This document shows, piece by piece, positions 27,095 through 36,304 of a stretch of 64,000 bases of DNA. This DNA comes from Lichenifustis flavocetrariae (GTDB taxonomy: Bacteria > Pseudomonadota > Alphaproteobacteria > Rhizobiales > Beijerinckiaceae): assembly GCF_026130545.1 (NCBI RefSeq), contig NZ_JAMOIM010000014.1, positions 1-64,000 of the forward strand. Direction: 5' to 3'. The position numbers and the translations under genes were made by a program. The notes beneath the pieces were generated by a model. The model had not been told where the DNA came from. It saw nothing but the letters and a program-made list of their open reading frames with translations, and searched no databases. How positions within the stretch are numbered: the stretch's first letter is position 1; each line of letters opens with the position of its first letter.

Positions 27095-28156
27095 ATGAAT
27101 TTTGCCAGCGACAACACTTCGGGCGCGAGCCCCCACGTTCTTGAGGCCATCGTCCGTGCGAATGCCGGGACCCTGCCGTCCTATGGCGGCGATCCGCACA
27201 GCGTCGAAGCGCAGCGGAGGCTCTGCGAGATTTTCGCAGCCGAGCCTGCCATCGCCCTTGTGGCCACCGGCACCGCGGCCAATGCCCTCGCTCTCGCCAG
27301 CGTCGTGCCGCCCGGAGGCGTCGTGTTCTGCCATGAGCACGCGCATATCAACGACGAGGAATGCGCCGCCCCGGAATTCTACACGGCCGCCGGCAAGCTC
27401 GTGGGTGTCCCGGGCGAGAATGGCAAGATCGATCCGGACGCCCTCCGCACGACGCTTCGCCGCTTTCCCCGTGGCGTCGTCCGTCAGGCACAGGGGGCCT
27501 GCCTCAGCATTTCGCAGGCCACGGAGAGCGGCACGCTCTACACGCTCGGCGAATTGCGGGAGCTCACCGGGATTGCACATGAGAACGGGCTCGTGGTGCA
27601 TATGGATGGCGCTCGCTTTGCCAATGCGGTCGCGTCGTTCGGGTGCACACCAGCGGCCATGAGCCATGAGGTCGGCATCGATGTGCTGTCCTTCGGGGCG
27701 ACCAAAAACGGCACGCTGGCCTGCGAAGCGATCCTGGTCTTCGACAAGGCGGCGGGGGCGGCGCTGCCGTTTCGTCAAAAACGTGGCGGCCACGTCCTGT
27801 CCAAAGGTCGCTTCCTCGGCTCGCAGATGGCAGCCTACCTTGAGGAAGGCCACTGGCTCGACCTCGCGCGACATGCCAATGCCATGGCGAAGCGTTTGGC
27901 CGACGGCTTGCAGCTTCGCAATTCCGTCCGATTGCCCTGGACCCGGCAGGTCAATGAAGTCTTCGCGATTTTGCCGCACGCGAGCATCGCGCGACTGCGT
28001 GAGGCGGGCGCGATGTTCTACGACTGGGACCCCGATTACCTGCCGGTTGCGCAGCGTCCCGGTCCGACCGAGACTTTCGTCCGCCTTCTGTGTTCCTTCG
28101 CGACGGAGCCCGCGGAAATCGATCGTTTCCTCGAACTCGAAAGGGCAGCGGATTGA
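27095..28156 (+). CDS. ltaE: Low-specificity threonine aldolase
   Basis: PLP-dependent enzyme of 353 residues splitting threonine or allo-threonine to glycine and acetaldehyde. The N terminus NFASDNTSGASP is characteristic, HMDGARFANAV (residues 169-179) contains the cofactor-contacting aspartate, and Lys204 in SFGATKNGT is the Schiff-base lysine. ATG at 27095 begins directly with family sequence. A 253-base spacer separates it from the heparinase-type gene, so it probably has its own promoter. Confidence 0.93.
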   Translation: MNFASDNTSGASPHVLEAIVRANAGTLPSYGGDPHSVEAQRRLCEIFAAEPAIALVATGTAANALALASVVPPGGVVFCHEHAHINDEECAAPEFYTAAGKLVGVPGENGKIDPDALRTTLRRFPRGVVRQAQGACLSISQATESGTLYTLGELRELTGIAHENGLVVHMDGARFANAVASFGCTPAAMSHEVGIDVLSFGATKNGTLACEAILVFDKAAGAALPFRQKRGGHVLSKGRFLGSQMAAYLEEGHWLDLARHANAMAKRLADGLQLRNSVRLPWTRQVNEVFAILPHASIARLREAGAMFYDWDPDYLPVAQRPGPTETFVRLLCSFATEPAEIDRFLELERAAD

Positions 28157-28269
28157 CTTCGGCCACCGCTGGGAGCGTCGGCGCGACAAGCTGAACCCCA
28201 CCGCGTCGCACCACCGCCGCATTGCCGCGCTAGCGTTCGGGTTGTGAAGGTTCGCGACGAGGACGGAAT

Positions 28270-29109
28270 ATGATTGGGCAGCCGTTCGAATGGCTGAGAC
28301 GGTGCGGCGCTGAGGCCCTAACCCTGTCGGGGCTTGTGCTCGCTGTTTTGCTGACGCCTGGCGCGACCCGGCCCGCGGCAGCCCAATTCGGCTGGTTCGG
28401 ATCGAGCGAGGCGTCCCCAGAGGATGTCCAGGATACGATCGCCAGTCACGGCTTCCGCTTGATCGGACCGCTCTACCGCAACGGACGCGTCTATGTGGCC
28501 GACGTGGTCGATCGGCGGCAGCGACGAGAGAGGCTCGTGATTGCGGCCGAGAGCGGTCAGATCGTTCAACGCTTCTTCGTCGATGTGGCACGGCCGGATC
28601 GCACGGTCCCGGATGCGCCCTCAAATTTCAGGCGACCGCCGTCGTCGGACGATTCCTTTTTCTCCCATCTGACGCGTGGCTGGGACGATTCTCCCCCGCC
28701 CCGTCCGCCGATCGGACTGGCCGATCCCGATGGCGGCTTCGGTGTCCCGCGCGCCGAGCCGCCGCCACGCCAACGGCCGCGTCAGGAGCCGCGTGTCGTC
28801 ACCCGGACGGATGTCGCCCCGGTGACCGCAACCCCACTGCCGCCGCCCACCGTGCCCGCACCGACCAGAAAGCCTGAAGCGTCCCAAGCCACGCTGCCGG
28901 CGACCGCGCCGCAACCGGCTCCGCCGAGCAGCACCCGAGCCACCACGGTCGTGATCGATCCCTTGCGCATTCCGGGCACCCGCAAGCCCGATGAGGCAAA
29001 GCCGCCCGCGGCAATTGCAGCGGGCAAGCCGGCGGATCAGCCTTCGACGCAAGCCAAACCCGCAGAACCTCCAAAATCCGCCGACGTGCCGGTCGCACCG
29101 CTCGATTGA
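28270..29109 (+). CDS. Secreted proline-rich protein with PepSY-like segment
   Basis: A 279-residue protein with a hydrophobic signal segment (residues about 15-38, ending in AAAQ). The mature N terminus (about 50-100) reads IASHGFRLIGPLYRNGRVYVADVVD followed by RLVIAAESGQIVQRFF, a beta-hairpin pattern like PepSY domains. The remaining two thirds are Pro-, Ala- and Thr-rich and probably disordered or wall-spanning. Function unknown. AGGACGG precedes the ATG. Confidence 0.7.
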   Translation: MIGQPFEWLRRCGAEALTLSGLVLAVLLTPGATRPAAAQFGWFGSSEASPEDVQDTIASHGFRLIGPLYRNGRVYVADVVDRRQRRERLVIAAESGQIVQRFFVDVARPDRTVPDAPSNFRRPPSSDDSFFSHLTRGWDDSPPPRPPIGLADPDGGFGVPRAEPPPRQRPRQEPRVVTRTDVAPVTATPLPPPTVPAPTRKPEASQATLPATAPQPAPPSSTRATTVVIDPLRIPGTRKPDEAKPPAAIAAGKPADQPSTQAKPAEPPKSADVPVAPLD

Positions 29110-29392
29110 GGCGCAGGATCCAAGTTGATTCTAGGTTCTTCAACCTGAATTGAAGGACGCCAGATCTCAACTGCGTGCTGCGAGATTCACGCTTCGGAGC
29201 TTCTCTGCATCAGGAACCGTTGCAAGCTCCCTGTCGAGCCCGTGCCGACCTTAAATGTAGCTCGACCCGGCTCATGCAAGAGATCCTGAGGCTCGGGCGG
29301 GCATCGCGCGGCAGAGCCCTGAAGCGGAAGAAGAGACCGTGCCCTCAGAGGCATACCTTGGCGGCCCGCCTGCGCTCTGATCATCGGGCAAT
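29110..29392. other. Intergenic region without a supported gene
   Basis: Between the proline-rich protein gene and the hsp20 terminator. It holds a perfect 6-bp inverted repeat CTTCAA-CCTGAA-TTGAAG (29138-29155) just after the upstream stop, possibly part of a weak terminator. No coding frame with a ribosome binding site was seen. Confidence 0.4.
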
Positions 29393-29414
29393 AAAAAGGG
29401 TGCCCAAGGCACCC
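29393..29414 (-). terminator. Rho-independent terminator of hsp20
   Basis: On the minus strand the stem GGGTGCC/GGCACCC with a 3-base loop is followed by TTTTT, 38 bases after the hsp20 stop codon. Confidence 0.85.
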
Positions 29415-29451
29415 TCGTGGCTCCCGCCTTATGCGCAGCGGCAGCCTTGCT

Positions 29452-29925
29452 TTACGCGGCGGCCGACTTCGGCACTTCCACGATCTTCAAACCCTGCGCC
29501 CCGATCGGAATCTGGCGCGGCTTCTGGGCTTCCGGAATCTCGCGGACGAGCTCCACGTGGAGTAGGCCATGTTCGAGAGTCGCGCCGGTGACCTGAACGT
29601 GGTCGGCAAGCTGGAAGCGGCGTTCAAACGCGCGGGCTGCGATGCCCTGGTAGAGAACTTCCGGCTTCGGCGCCTGACCCTCGCCTGCGTTTTTGGCGCC
29701 ACGGATCACGAGCGTGTTTTCGCGGGTTTCAATCGAAAGGTCGGACTCGGCGAAGCCCGCAACCGCGACTGAAATCCTGTAATTGTTCTCACCGGTCCGC
29801 TCGATGTTGTAGGGCGGATAGGACGGTGTGGTGCCTTCGACCCCCGACATCTGGTCGATCAGCGAAAACAGCCGGTCAAAACCAACGGTCGAGCGGTAAA
29901 GCGGGGAGAGATCGTACTGACGCAT
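29452..29925 (-). CDS. Small heat-shock protein Hsp20 (IbpA/HspA type)
   Basis: ATP-independent holdase chaperone of 157 residues. The alpha-crystallin domain runs from about residue 38 (YNIERTGENNYRISVAVAGF) to 135, with the class A rhizobial features RTG and LYQGIAARAFERRFQLADHV, and the C-terminal IPI motif (I-P-I in RQIPIGAQ). ATG at 29925 was chosen because upstream frame sequence corresponds to the RNA thermometer and not to protein. The gene is flanked by a ROSE-type leader and a strong terminator, so it is monocistronic. Confidence 0.95.
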   Translation of the reverse strand: MRQYDLSPLYRSTVGFDRLFSLIDQMSGVEGTTPSYPPYNIERTGENNYRISVAVAGFAESDLSIETRENTLVIRGAKNAGEGQAPKPEVLYQGIAARAFERRFQLADHVQVTGATLEHGLLHVELVREIPEAQKPRQIPIGAQGLKIVEVPKSAAA

Positions 29926-30002
29926 GACATATCCTCTTGCGAAGCGACATGTGGCGTCTCTTGCGAGACGCCGTTCCTGCGCGTCCATTATGGCCCGCGC
30001 AG
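29926..30002 (-). promoter_or_regulatory. ROSE-type RNA thermometer in the hsp20 leader
   Basis: Three tandem hairpins in the minus-strand leader. Hairpin 1 pairs CTGCGCG with CGCGCAG (29996-30002 with 29977-29983). Hairpin 2 is GGCGTCTC, tetraloop GCAA, GAGACGCC (29953-29972), a perfect 8-bp stem. Hairpin 3 pairs ACAT with ATGT and brings TCGCT (29943-29947), a match to the UYGCU motif of ROSE elements, opposite the Shine-Dalgarno AAGAGGAT (29931-29938). This is the known architecture that hides the ribosome binding site at low temperature and opens on heating. Thermal behaviour is inferred, not measured. Confidence 0.75.
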
Positions 30003-30007
30003 ACTAC

Positions 30008-30036
30008 ATTTGGGGGTTGCTTACGATCGCTGCAAG
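30008..30036 (-). promoter_or_regulatory. Possible sigma-32-type heat-shock promoter for hsp20
   Basis: On the minus strand CTTGCAG (beginning at 30036) is followed after about 14 bases by CCCCAAAT, roughly fitting the heat-shock sigma factor consensus. It is positioned just upstream of the thermometer. The match is partial. Confidence 0.4.
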
Positions 30037-30098
30037 AGGAGCCAGGGAGGGACAAGCGCAATTTCTGATCCGCGATCATTCCTCCCCGCTCTTTGGGT

Positions 30099-30767
30099 TC
30101 AGCCGACATAATCCTTGAAGAACGGAAGCACGCGGCTGATCGCAAGATCGGCGCTCGGCTTGTCGAAACTGCCGCGCTCGTCGCAGTTGAAGCCGTGCCC
30201 GGCCGGATAGGTGTAGACGGGAACATCCGGCAGTGCCGCCTTGATCGCATCGACGGCCGACATCGGAATATGATCGTCCTTCTCGCCAAAATGAAGCGTG
30301 ACCGGAACCCTGGGCTTCAAGTCGAGCATCGACGCGATGCCGCCGCCGTAATACCCGACCGCGCAGGCCACACCAGACAGTTTTGCCGCCGCCGCGAAGG
30401 CGAGCGTTCCACCCCAGCAGTAGCCGACCACGCCGACTTTGCCGGCCGCCGCGGCCTCGTGGATGGCAGCTGCGACATCGGCAAGCGTGTCTTTCGGCAC
30501 CGTCCGCTTTTGCGTCTCGGCGCCGGTCGAAATGCCCTCTTGGTCGTAGCCGAGTTCAAGTCCGGGCGTGACGCGGTCGAACAGGGCTGGCGCGATCGCG
30601 AGGTAACCATGGCCCGCGTAGAAATCCGCAACGCTGCGAACATGATGGTTCACCCCAAAGATCTCCTGCAGCACTACGATGCCGCCGCGGGGCGTCCCGC
30701 TCGGCTCGGCGCGGTAGGCGCCGATCGAAACCCCGTCGGACGCTGTCAGTTTGATCATGGATCCCAT
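30099..30767 (-). CDS. Dienelactone hydrolase family protein
   Basis: A 222-residue alpha/beta hydrolase. The catalytic set Cys117 (VVGYCWGGTLAF), Asp165 (FGEKDDHIP) and His191 (PAGHGFNCDE) is in place for carboxymethylenebutenolidase-like enzymes. QEIFGVNHHVR (residues about 34-44) is typical. The true substrate may be a dienelactone from aromatic degradation or an unrelated ester, since no chlorocatechol genes are adjacent. Starts at 30767 and 30758 are both possible; the first has AAGGG nearby. Confidence 0.9.
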   Translation of the reverse strand: MGSMIKLTASDGVSIGAYRAEPSGTPRGGIVVLQEIFGVNHHVRSVADFYAGHGYLAIAPALFDRVTPGLELGYDQEGISTGAETQKRTVPKDTLADVAAAIHEAAAAGKVGVVGYCWGGTLAFAAAAKLSGVACAVGYYGGGIASMLDLKPRVPVTLHFGEKDDHIPMSAVDAIKAALPDVPVYTYPAGHGFNCDERGSFDKPSADLAISRVLPFFKDYVG

Positions 30768-30903
30768 ATTCCCTTGTCCTTTCCTCAACGATGTTGCATC
30801 GCAAGCCACGAACCACTTTGCCGTCAAATCGGATTGATGCGTCTATACGTGTTTGCATGAGAGCAGACGTCGCTCGGTCTGCTCGGTGACAATGACGGCG
30901 TGG

Positions 30904-31608
30904 TCAGACGGCGCGATGCGAGGTCGCGGTCTGGCCGAACAGCATCTTCTTATCGGCCTCAGACATTTCCTTGGGCCGGTTCACGGTGTCACCTTTGGCG
31001 TAAGCCGCGATGGTGGCGGGCCGTTCGCGGATTGTCTCGAACCAGCGTTTCAGGTGCAAAAAGTCTTCGAGCTTCTGACCCTGCCGCTCGTAGGGCACGA
31101 TCCAAGGATAGGCGGCCATATCGGCGATCGAGTAGTCACCCGCGAGAGATGCCCCTGTCTTGGCCACCTGACGGTCGAGCACGCCGTAAAGACGATTTGT
31201 CTCGTTGACATAGCGATTGATCGCGTAGGGGATTTTTTCAGGCGCGTAGGCAGAAAAATGGTGGTTCTGACCCGCCATCGGGCCGAGCCCCCCCATCTGC
31301 CAGAAGAGCCACTCCAGCACCGCGACACGCTGGCGGGTTTCCTTGGGAATGAACTGACCGGTCTTCTCGGCGAGATAGAGCAGGATCGCCCCCGACTCGA
31401 AGACCGAGATCGGCGCACCGCCCACTGCCGGATCGTGATCGACGATCGCCGGCATGCGGTTATTGGGTGCAATCGCGAGGAAGTCGGGTTTGAACTGATC
31501 ACCCGCGCCGATGTTCACGGGAAGGATGCGGTAGGGAAGCCCCGTTTCCTCAAGAAAGATCGTGATCTTGTGACCGTTTGGCGTCGGCCAGTAATAGAGG
31601 TCGATCAT
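30904..31608 (-). CDS. Glutathione transferase (Nu class, YfcG-like)
   Basis: A 234-residue cytoplasmic GST. The thioredoxin-fold N-terminal domain begins with YYWPTPNGHKITIFLEE (residues 5-21), the Nu-class signature found in disulfide-bond oxidoreductases YfcG and YghU, followed by NNRMPAIVDHD and FESGAILLYLAEKTG. The C-terminal domain contains QMGGLGPMAGQNHHF and SIADMAAYPW. It probably reduces disulfides or peroxides with glutathione. ATG at 31608 matches the family start; the 12 upstream codons do not. Confidence 0.92.
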   Translation of the reverse strand: MIDLYYWPTPNGHKITIFLEETGLPYRILPVNIGAGDQFKPDFLAIAPNNRMPAIVDHDPAVGGAPISVFESGAILLYLAEKTGQFIPKETRQRVAVLEWLFWQMGGLGPMAGQNHHFSAYAPEKIPYAINRYVNETNRLYGVLDRQVAKTGASLAGDYSIADMAAYPWIVPYERQGQKLEDFLHLKRWFETIRERPATIAAYAKGDTVNRPKEMSEADKKMLFGQTATSHRAV

Positions 31609-31741
31609 GGCAACTCTCGCGGTGATTGTCCGAGGCGGTTTCACCGGCCGGCGCGTGCCGTCAGCCTGGTCCCCGTCGCGAGTAAAGGTTTAACGCAAAC
31701 CTTACGTCGGAACCAGTGCATGCCATGCCGTGCCGTGCACC

Positions 31742-31770
31742 AAAAAAGGGCGGCGCCAAAGCACCGCCCT
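31742..31770 (-). terminator. Rho-independent terminator of carD
   Basis: On the minus strand, a GC-rich stem (GGGCGGTGC pairing with GCGCCGCCC with one mismatch, TTTG-type loop) is followed by a run of six T, 24 bases after the carD stop. Confidence 0.85.
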
Positions 31771-31794
31771 TCAAACCCTTGCCGAGCCTGTGGA

Positions 31795-32517
31795 TCAGGC
31801 CGCGGCTTCGACGGTCTCCGGATCGCTATCGTCCTCCTCCGCGTCCTCGTCGGCTTCAACCTTTGCGGTCCGGCGCGGGCCTTTCTGCAATTGAGCTTCG
31901 ATGAGCTTCAGAGATTCACCATCGGTGATCTTTTCGACGGCGGCGATCTCCCGGGCCATGCGGTCGAGAGCGGCCTCATAAAGCTGACGTTCGGAATAGG
32001 ACTGCTCGGGCTGCGCCTCGGAACGATACAGATCGCGCACGACTTCAGCGATGGCGATCAGGTCACCCGAATTGATCTTGGCTTCGTATTCCTGTGCGCG
32101 CCGCGACCACATCGTCCGCTTGACACGGGCACGACCCGTAAGCGTATCGAGACCACGCTTCAGAACGTCCGGCTCGCTCAGCTTGCGCAGACCCACGCTG
32201 GCTGCCTTCGGCAGCGGCACCTTCAGCTTCATCTTGTCCTTGGCGAAACTGATCACGAACAGCTCAAGCTTGAAGCCGGCGACGACCTCTTCCTCGACCG
32301 CAACGATCTGTCCGACGCCATGAGCGGGGTAGACCACGAAATCCAAAGCCTTGAAACCATTACGCCCTGCCGGCTTGCTGGATCGCAGGGTCGTGTCGGT
32401 CTTCGTCGGAATGCCAGGCTTGCCCATCTGCGGTCGTTGAACGAGCTTATCGGCAGGCATGCGCTCGCCTCCGGGACGCGCCGACGACACCCGGGCCATT
32501 GCTGCCTTATCCGACAT
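31795..32517 (-). CDS. carD: CarD-family transcriptional regulator
   Basis: RNA polymerase-binding regulator of 240 residues. The N-terminal 60 residues are a low-complexity extension; the RNAP-interacting domain begins at about residue 56 with FKALDFVVYPAHGVGQIVAVEEEVV, and the helical domain follows (WSRRAQEYEAKINSGDLIAIAEVVRDL). The C terminus is acidic (ADEDAEEDDSDPE). CarD proteins stabilise the open promoter complex, notably at rRNA promoters, and are nearly universal in Alphaproteobacteria. A strong terminator follows. Confidence 0.95.
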   Translation of the reverse strand: MSDKAAMARVSSARPGGERMPADKLVQRPQMGKPGIPTKTDTTLRSSKPAGRNGFKALDFVVYPAHGVGQIVAVEEEVVAGFKLELFVISFAKDKMKLKVPLPKAASVGLRKLSEPDVLKRGLDTLTGRARVKRTMWSRRAQEYEAKINSGDLIAIAEVVRDLYRSEAQPEQSYSERQLYEAALDRMAREIAAVEKITDGESLKLIEAQLQKGPRRTAKVEADEDAEEDDSDPETVEAAA

Positions 32518-32935
32518 TGATATTCTCCATAGTGGGCGTTGGTGCGCCCTTTTGGCTTGCCGTCCAGTTCATCCGGACTCAGCGAAGACTTTGAAACAGG
32601 ATCGCGCTCAGGTGACTGGACAGAGGCGCGGTTTGTGATGCAAGGAGGAGGTCAGGATGGCGCTAACGCGAATCGACCAAGGAAGGTCGAAGTCCTGGGG
32701 ACGGATTGGTAACAGACGGTCGGTCGTGTGTAGACTCGGCGAACGCAGTAATGCACACTTTGCCTGTTCCGCTTCATGCAGACCCGCGTCTCTCGCGACC
32801 GCAGCCAGATTAGACGGCGGTCAGGACTGAGATCCTCGAACGACAGATGTCGTTCTTTGTGACTAACACATCACAGCGCAAAAATCAAATTGGCATTCGG
32901 CGCGATACAATGCATTCATCTCAAATGCGACACGT
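32518..32935. other. Intergenic region upstream of carD
   Basis: Expected to contain the carD promoter. It also holds a possible short plus-strand frame (listed separately). No tRNA or recognisable regulatory RNA was seen. Confidence 0.4.
32657..32830 (+). CDS. Possible 57-residue ORF with strong ribosome binding site
   Basis: ATG at 32657 is preceded by AAGGAGGAGGTCAGG, a strong Shine-Dalgarno site at suitable distance. The frame runs 57 codons to a TGA. Composition is basic (start MALTRIDQGR) and contains codons rare in this genome such as AGA, CTA and TTA, which argues against a conserved gene. There is no recognisable domain. It may be a chance frame. Confidence 0.22.
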   Translation: MALTRIDQGRSKSWGRIGNRRSVVCRLGERSNAHFACSASCRPASLATAARLDGGQD

Positions 32936-33532
32936 TCAAGGCCCGTCCTGAGTCGTGACCACGAATGTATGGTCCGCTTCGGTCCAGATCACGCCGAGAT
33001 CGTAGAGACCACCCTGGTGGTATTCCACCTTGCCGGACCGATAGAGGTCGCCGCGCTGGATCGAGGCGCGCAGGTACTCATCCGCATCGGCGCTCATGGC
33101 CGCCACAACCGTGGCGCTCCTGGCGCGGTCCCACCCGAACAGTGTGCTTAGAGCCGCCTGCTGAAATTGCGCGAAATTGGCGGACGTCGCGGCATCGGCA
33201 GTTCCCGAGATCCGCACTTCGAAGCGACGGAACGCATCGCCCTTGCATTTGAGCGTCCCGTCGACATCCGCATTGGTGGCCAGGATATGCACATCGATCC
33301 CGTCATCACCGCCGAAGAGGTCGCGCGTGATCGTCAAGGGCCGCTCGAAGCTGACCCGAAAGGTCCCGAGCGCTTTGGGATAGTCCTGCATGAAGCTGGC
33401 ACAGGTCGCGGCGGCACGTGTCGCCGCCTCGGTCGCAGATGCCGAAAAGCCTGTCAGAGCCAGCCCGGACATGATCGCCGCAAATATGCGCAAGGGTCCC
33501 CCACGTGGCCGTGCCGCGGGCGCGCATCCCAT
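32936..33532 (-). CDS. Exported hypothetical protein
   Basis: A 198-residue protein with an N-terminal signal-like segment (RIFAAIMSGLALTGFSASATEA, so cleavage near residue 36). The mature part includes two cysteines (CASFMQDY and LKCKGDAF), a beta-rich body with FEVRISGTADAA, and the helix SANFAQFQQAALSTLFGWDRARSA. The pattern suggests a periplasmic protein of unknown function; I do not recognise a family. It is upstream of no obvious operon partner; lepA starts well beyond it on the same strand. Confidence 0.65.
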   Translation of the reverse strand: MGCAPAARPRGGPLRIFAAIMSGLALTGFSASATEAATRAAATCASFMQDYPKALGTFRVSFERPLTITRDLFGGDDGIDVHILATNADVDGTLKCKGDAFRRFEVRISGTADAATSANFAQFQQAALSTLFGWDRARSATVVAAMSADADEYLRASIQRGDLYRSGKVEYHQGGLYDLGVIWTEADHTFVVTTQDGP

Positions 33533-33647
33533 CGCGCCATGCCGCCTCGTTTCCCTCCTTACCTAACGCAGGCGAAGGGCGCCCCGATACTCCCCGGGAC
33601 CGATATTTCCAAACCGTGGTTTTGCTGCCGCGTGTTCCGACAGCGTC

Positions 33648-35453
33648 TCAACTGTCCATCTTGAGGGCCGCGATGAAGGCCTCCTGCGGGATTTCGACCT
33701 TGCCGAACTGCCGCATCTTCTTCTTGCCGGCTTTCTGCTTCTCAAGCAGCTTGCGCTTGCGGGTGACGTCACCGCCGTAGCACTTGGCGGTCACGTCCTT
33801 GCGCAGCGCCCGGATGGTTTCGCGCGCAATGATCTTGCCCCCGATCGCTGCCTGAACCGGAATCTGGAACATGTGCTGCGGGATCAGTTCCCGTAGCTTC
33901 TCGACCATCGCGCGTCCCCGCATCTCGGCCCGATCTCGGTGCACGAGCATCGAGAGCGCGTCCACGGGCTCCGCATTGACCAGGATCGACATCTTCACGA
34001 GGTCGCCGGCCCGGTAGTCGGTGATGGCGTAGTCGAAGCTGGCGTAGCCCTTCGAGATCGATTTCAAGCGGTCGTAGAAGTCGAACACCACCTCGTTGAG
34101 CGGCAGGTCGTAGGTGACCATGGCACGCTTGCCGACATAATTGAGGTCGATCTGCTGACCGCGCCGCTCCTGACAGAGCTTCAGGATGCCGCCCAGGTAA
34201 TCGTCGGGCGTCAGGATCGTGGCACGGATCCAGGGCTCACGGATCTCCTCGATCCCCATGATGTCCGGCATGTCGGCCGGATTGTGCAGGTCGATCTCCG
34301 AGCCATCCCGCATGGCGATCTTGTAGACCACGGAGGGGGCGGTCGCGATGAGGTCGAGGTTGAACTCGCGCTCGAGCCGCTCCTGAATGATCTCGAGATG
34401 CAAGAGGCCAAGGAAGCCGCAGCGGAACCCGAAGCCGAGCGCCGCCGAACTCTCCATCTCGAACGAGAAGCTCGCGTCGTTGAGCCGCAACCGCCCCATG
34501 GCTGCCCGCAACTCGTCGAACTCAGCCGCATCGACCGGGAAGAGGCCGCAGAACACGACCGGCTGGGCCGGCTTGAACCCCGGTAGCGCTTCGGCCGTGG
34601 GCTTGCGCTCGTCGGTGATCGTGTCGCCCACGCGCGTATCGGCCACTTCCTTGATCTGCGCCGTAATGAAGCCGATCTCGCCAGGGCCGAGGGTCGGCAC
34701 ATCGAACATCTTCGGCTTGAAGACGCCGATGCGGTCGACCTCATAGGTCGCATTCGTGCCCATCATGCGGATGCGCGATCCCTTCTTCAGGGCTCCGTCG
34801 ATGACGCGCACCAGCACGACCACGCCAAGATAGGCGTCGTACCAGCTGTCCACCAGCAGCGCCTTCAGGGGCGCCGTGTCATCGCCCTTTGGTGGCGGCA
34901 GGCGCTTGACGATGGCCTCCAGGACACCCTCGATGTTGAGACCCGTCTTGGCCGAAATTTCGACCGCTTCCGAGGCATCGAGCCCGATCACGTCCTCGAT
35001 CTGCTGCTTGATGCGGTCGGGCTCGGCCGCCGGCAGATCGATCTTGTTCAACACCGGCACGATCTCGTGTCCGGCATCGAGCGCGTGGTAGACATTGGCG
35101 AGCGTCTGGGCCTCGACGCCCTGGCTGGCATCGACGACGAGGAGGGAGCCCTCGCAGGCGGCGAGCGAGCGCGAAACCTCGTAGGCGAAATCCACGTGGC
35201 CGGGCGTGTCCATCAGGTTGAGGACATAGCTCTTGCCGTCCTGCGCCACATAGTCGAGCCGCACGGTCTGGGCCTTGATGGTGATGCCGCGCTCACGCTC
35301 GATATCCATCGAGTCGAGCACCTGCTCCACCATGTCGCGCTTCGCCATCGTCCCGGTCGTCTGGATCAGCCGGTCAGCCAGCGTCGACTTGCCGTGATCG
35401 ATATGGGCCACGATGGAAAAGTTGCGAATGTTGTCGAGCTTGTGCGTCGTCAT
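33648..35453 (-). CDS. lepA: Elongation factor 4 (LepA)
   Basis: Ribosome-associated GTPase involved in translation fidelity or 30S biogenesis. The 601-residue length is standard. The G domain shows [14 protein letters not shown] (G1), [11 protein letters not shown] (G2), [12 protein letters not shown] (G3) and [10 protein letters not shown] (G4); later domains contain [16 protein letters not shown] and the C-terminal [10 protein letters not shown] region with [22 protein letters not shown], diagnostic of LepA. ATG at 35453 immediately precedes [24 protein letters not shown] sequence. Confidence 0.97.
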   Translation of the reverse strand: MTTHKLDNIRNFSIVAHIDHGKSTLADRLIQTTGTMAKRDMVEQVLDSMDIERERGITIKAQTVRLDYVAQDGKSYVLNLMDTPGHVDFAYEVSRSLAACEGSLLVVDASQGVEAQTLANVYHALDAGHEIVPVLNKIDLPAAEPDRIKQQIEDVIGLDASEAVEISAKTGLNIEGVLEAIVKRLPPPKGDDTAPLKALLVDSWYDAYLGVVVLVRVIDGALKKGSRIRMMGTNATYEVDRIGVFKPKMFDVPTLGPGEIGFITAQIKEVADTRVGDTITDERKPTAEALPGFKPAQPVVFCGLFPVDAAEFDELRAAMGRLRLNDASFSFEMESSAALGFGFRCGFLGLLHLEIIQERLEREFNLDLIATAPSVVYKIAMRDGSEIDLHNPADMPDIMGIEEIREPWIRATILTPDDYLGGILKLCQERRGQQIDLNYVGKRAMVTYDLPLNEVVFDFYDRLKSISKGYASFDYAITDYRAGDLVKMSILVNAEPVDALSMLVHRDRAEMRGRAMVEKLRELIPQHMFQIPVQAAIGGKIIARETIRALRKDVTAKCYGGDVTRKRKLLEKQKAGKKKMRQFGKVEIPQEAFIAALKMDS

Positions 35454-35522
35454 GCGCGGCCCATAGCAGCCAGCAAGGTTAAAACCAAGCGGATGATCGG
35501 ACACGGCCGGGCCCGGGACCGT

Positions 35523-36149
35523 TCATCTCTCCTGGAACGCCAACCTCGCACCCAGAATGAGATAGATCGAGCCCACAATGCGGCCCTGCCAGCGGCCGAT
35601 CCGCCTATGGCGGCTCAACCAAAGTCCGACCTGGCCCGCAGCAAGCGCGATCAGCCCGGTATAAGCAGCGCTCATGGCAGCGAAGACGAGTCCGAGAAGA
35701 GCCAACTGCGTCGTCACCGCCCCGTGATCCTGGTGCACGAACTGCGGCAGGAAGGCGAGGAAGAACAGGGCTGTCTTGGGATTTAGCAGCTCTGCCAGGA
35801 TAGCTTGGCGGAATGCGAGGCGAGCATCGACGAGCCGTGTGGCGGCGAGGTGCAGATCCTCGCTTTTCTCCAGCAAGGACTTAACACCGAGATAAATCAG
35901 GTAAGCCACGCCCGCATATTTCACGATGCTGAACGCCAGCGCCGACGTCATCAGCACGGCTGACAGGCCCACAGTGGCGAACAATGTGTGAAGAAGATCA
36001 CCGCAGGCGATGCCAAGACCCGTAGCGAAGCCGACACGGCGGCCCCCAGCCGCCGCCCGCGCGAGAACCAGCAAAACGGCGGGACCCGGGATCAGAAACA
36101 ATCCGAGGACCACCGCGACGTAGGTGAGAAGCGCGCTGACATCGATCAT
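35523..36149 (-). CDS. LysE/RhtB-family amino acid exporter
   Basis: A 208-residue exporter with six hydrophobic segments. The N-terminal helix carries LFLIPGPAVLLVLARAAAGGRR (residues about 17-38) and the middle AELLNPKTALFFLAFLPQFV (about 117-136), both diagnostic. The substrate is unknown; it shares family but not close identity with the gene at 2853-3485. It lies directly upstream of lepA on the same strand with about 70 bases between them. Confidence 0.92.
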   Translation of the reverse strand: MIDVSALLTYVAVVLGLFLIPGPAVLLVLARAAAGGRRVGFATGLGIACGDLLHTLFATVGLSAVLMTSALAFSIVKYAGVAYLIYLGVKSLLEKSEDLHLAATRLVDARLAFRQAILAELLNPKTALFFLAFLPQFVHQDHGAVTTQLALLGLVFAAMSAAYTGLIALAAGQVGLWLSRHRRIGRWQGRIVGSIYLILGARLAFQER

Positions 36150-36304
36150 TGCAGGGCTTTCGGCTCAAAGGAGCCTCGTCAAAGCCAGATCACCTCGCGC
36201 TGAGCAACTGCCATCGGTGAGGAGGGCGTCGTGCCTGCACAATACTCATCATCGAAATGCGGGCCTGTCGACCTGGGCGGCCGTCATTCAGGGAACTTTC
36301 CCGC

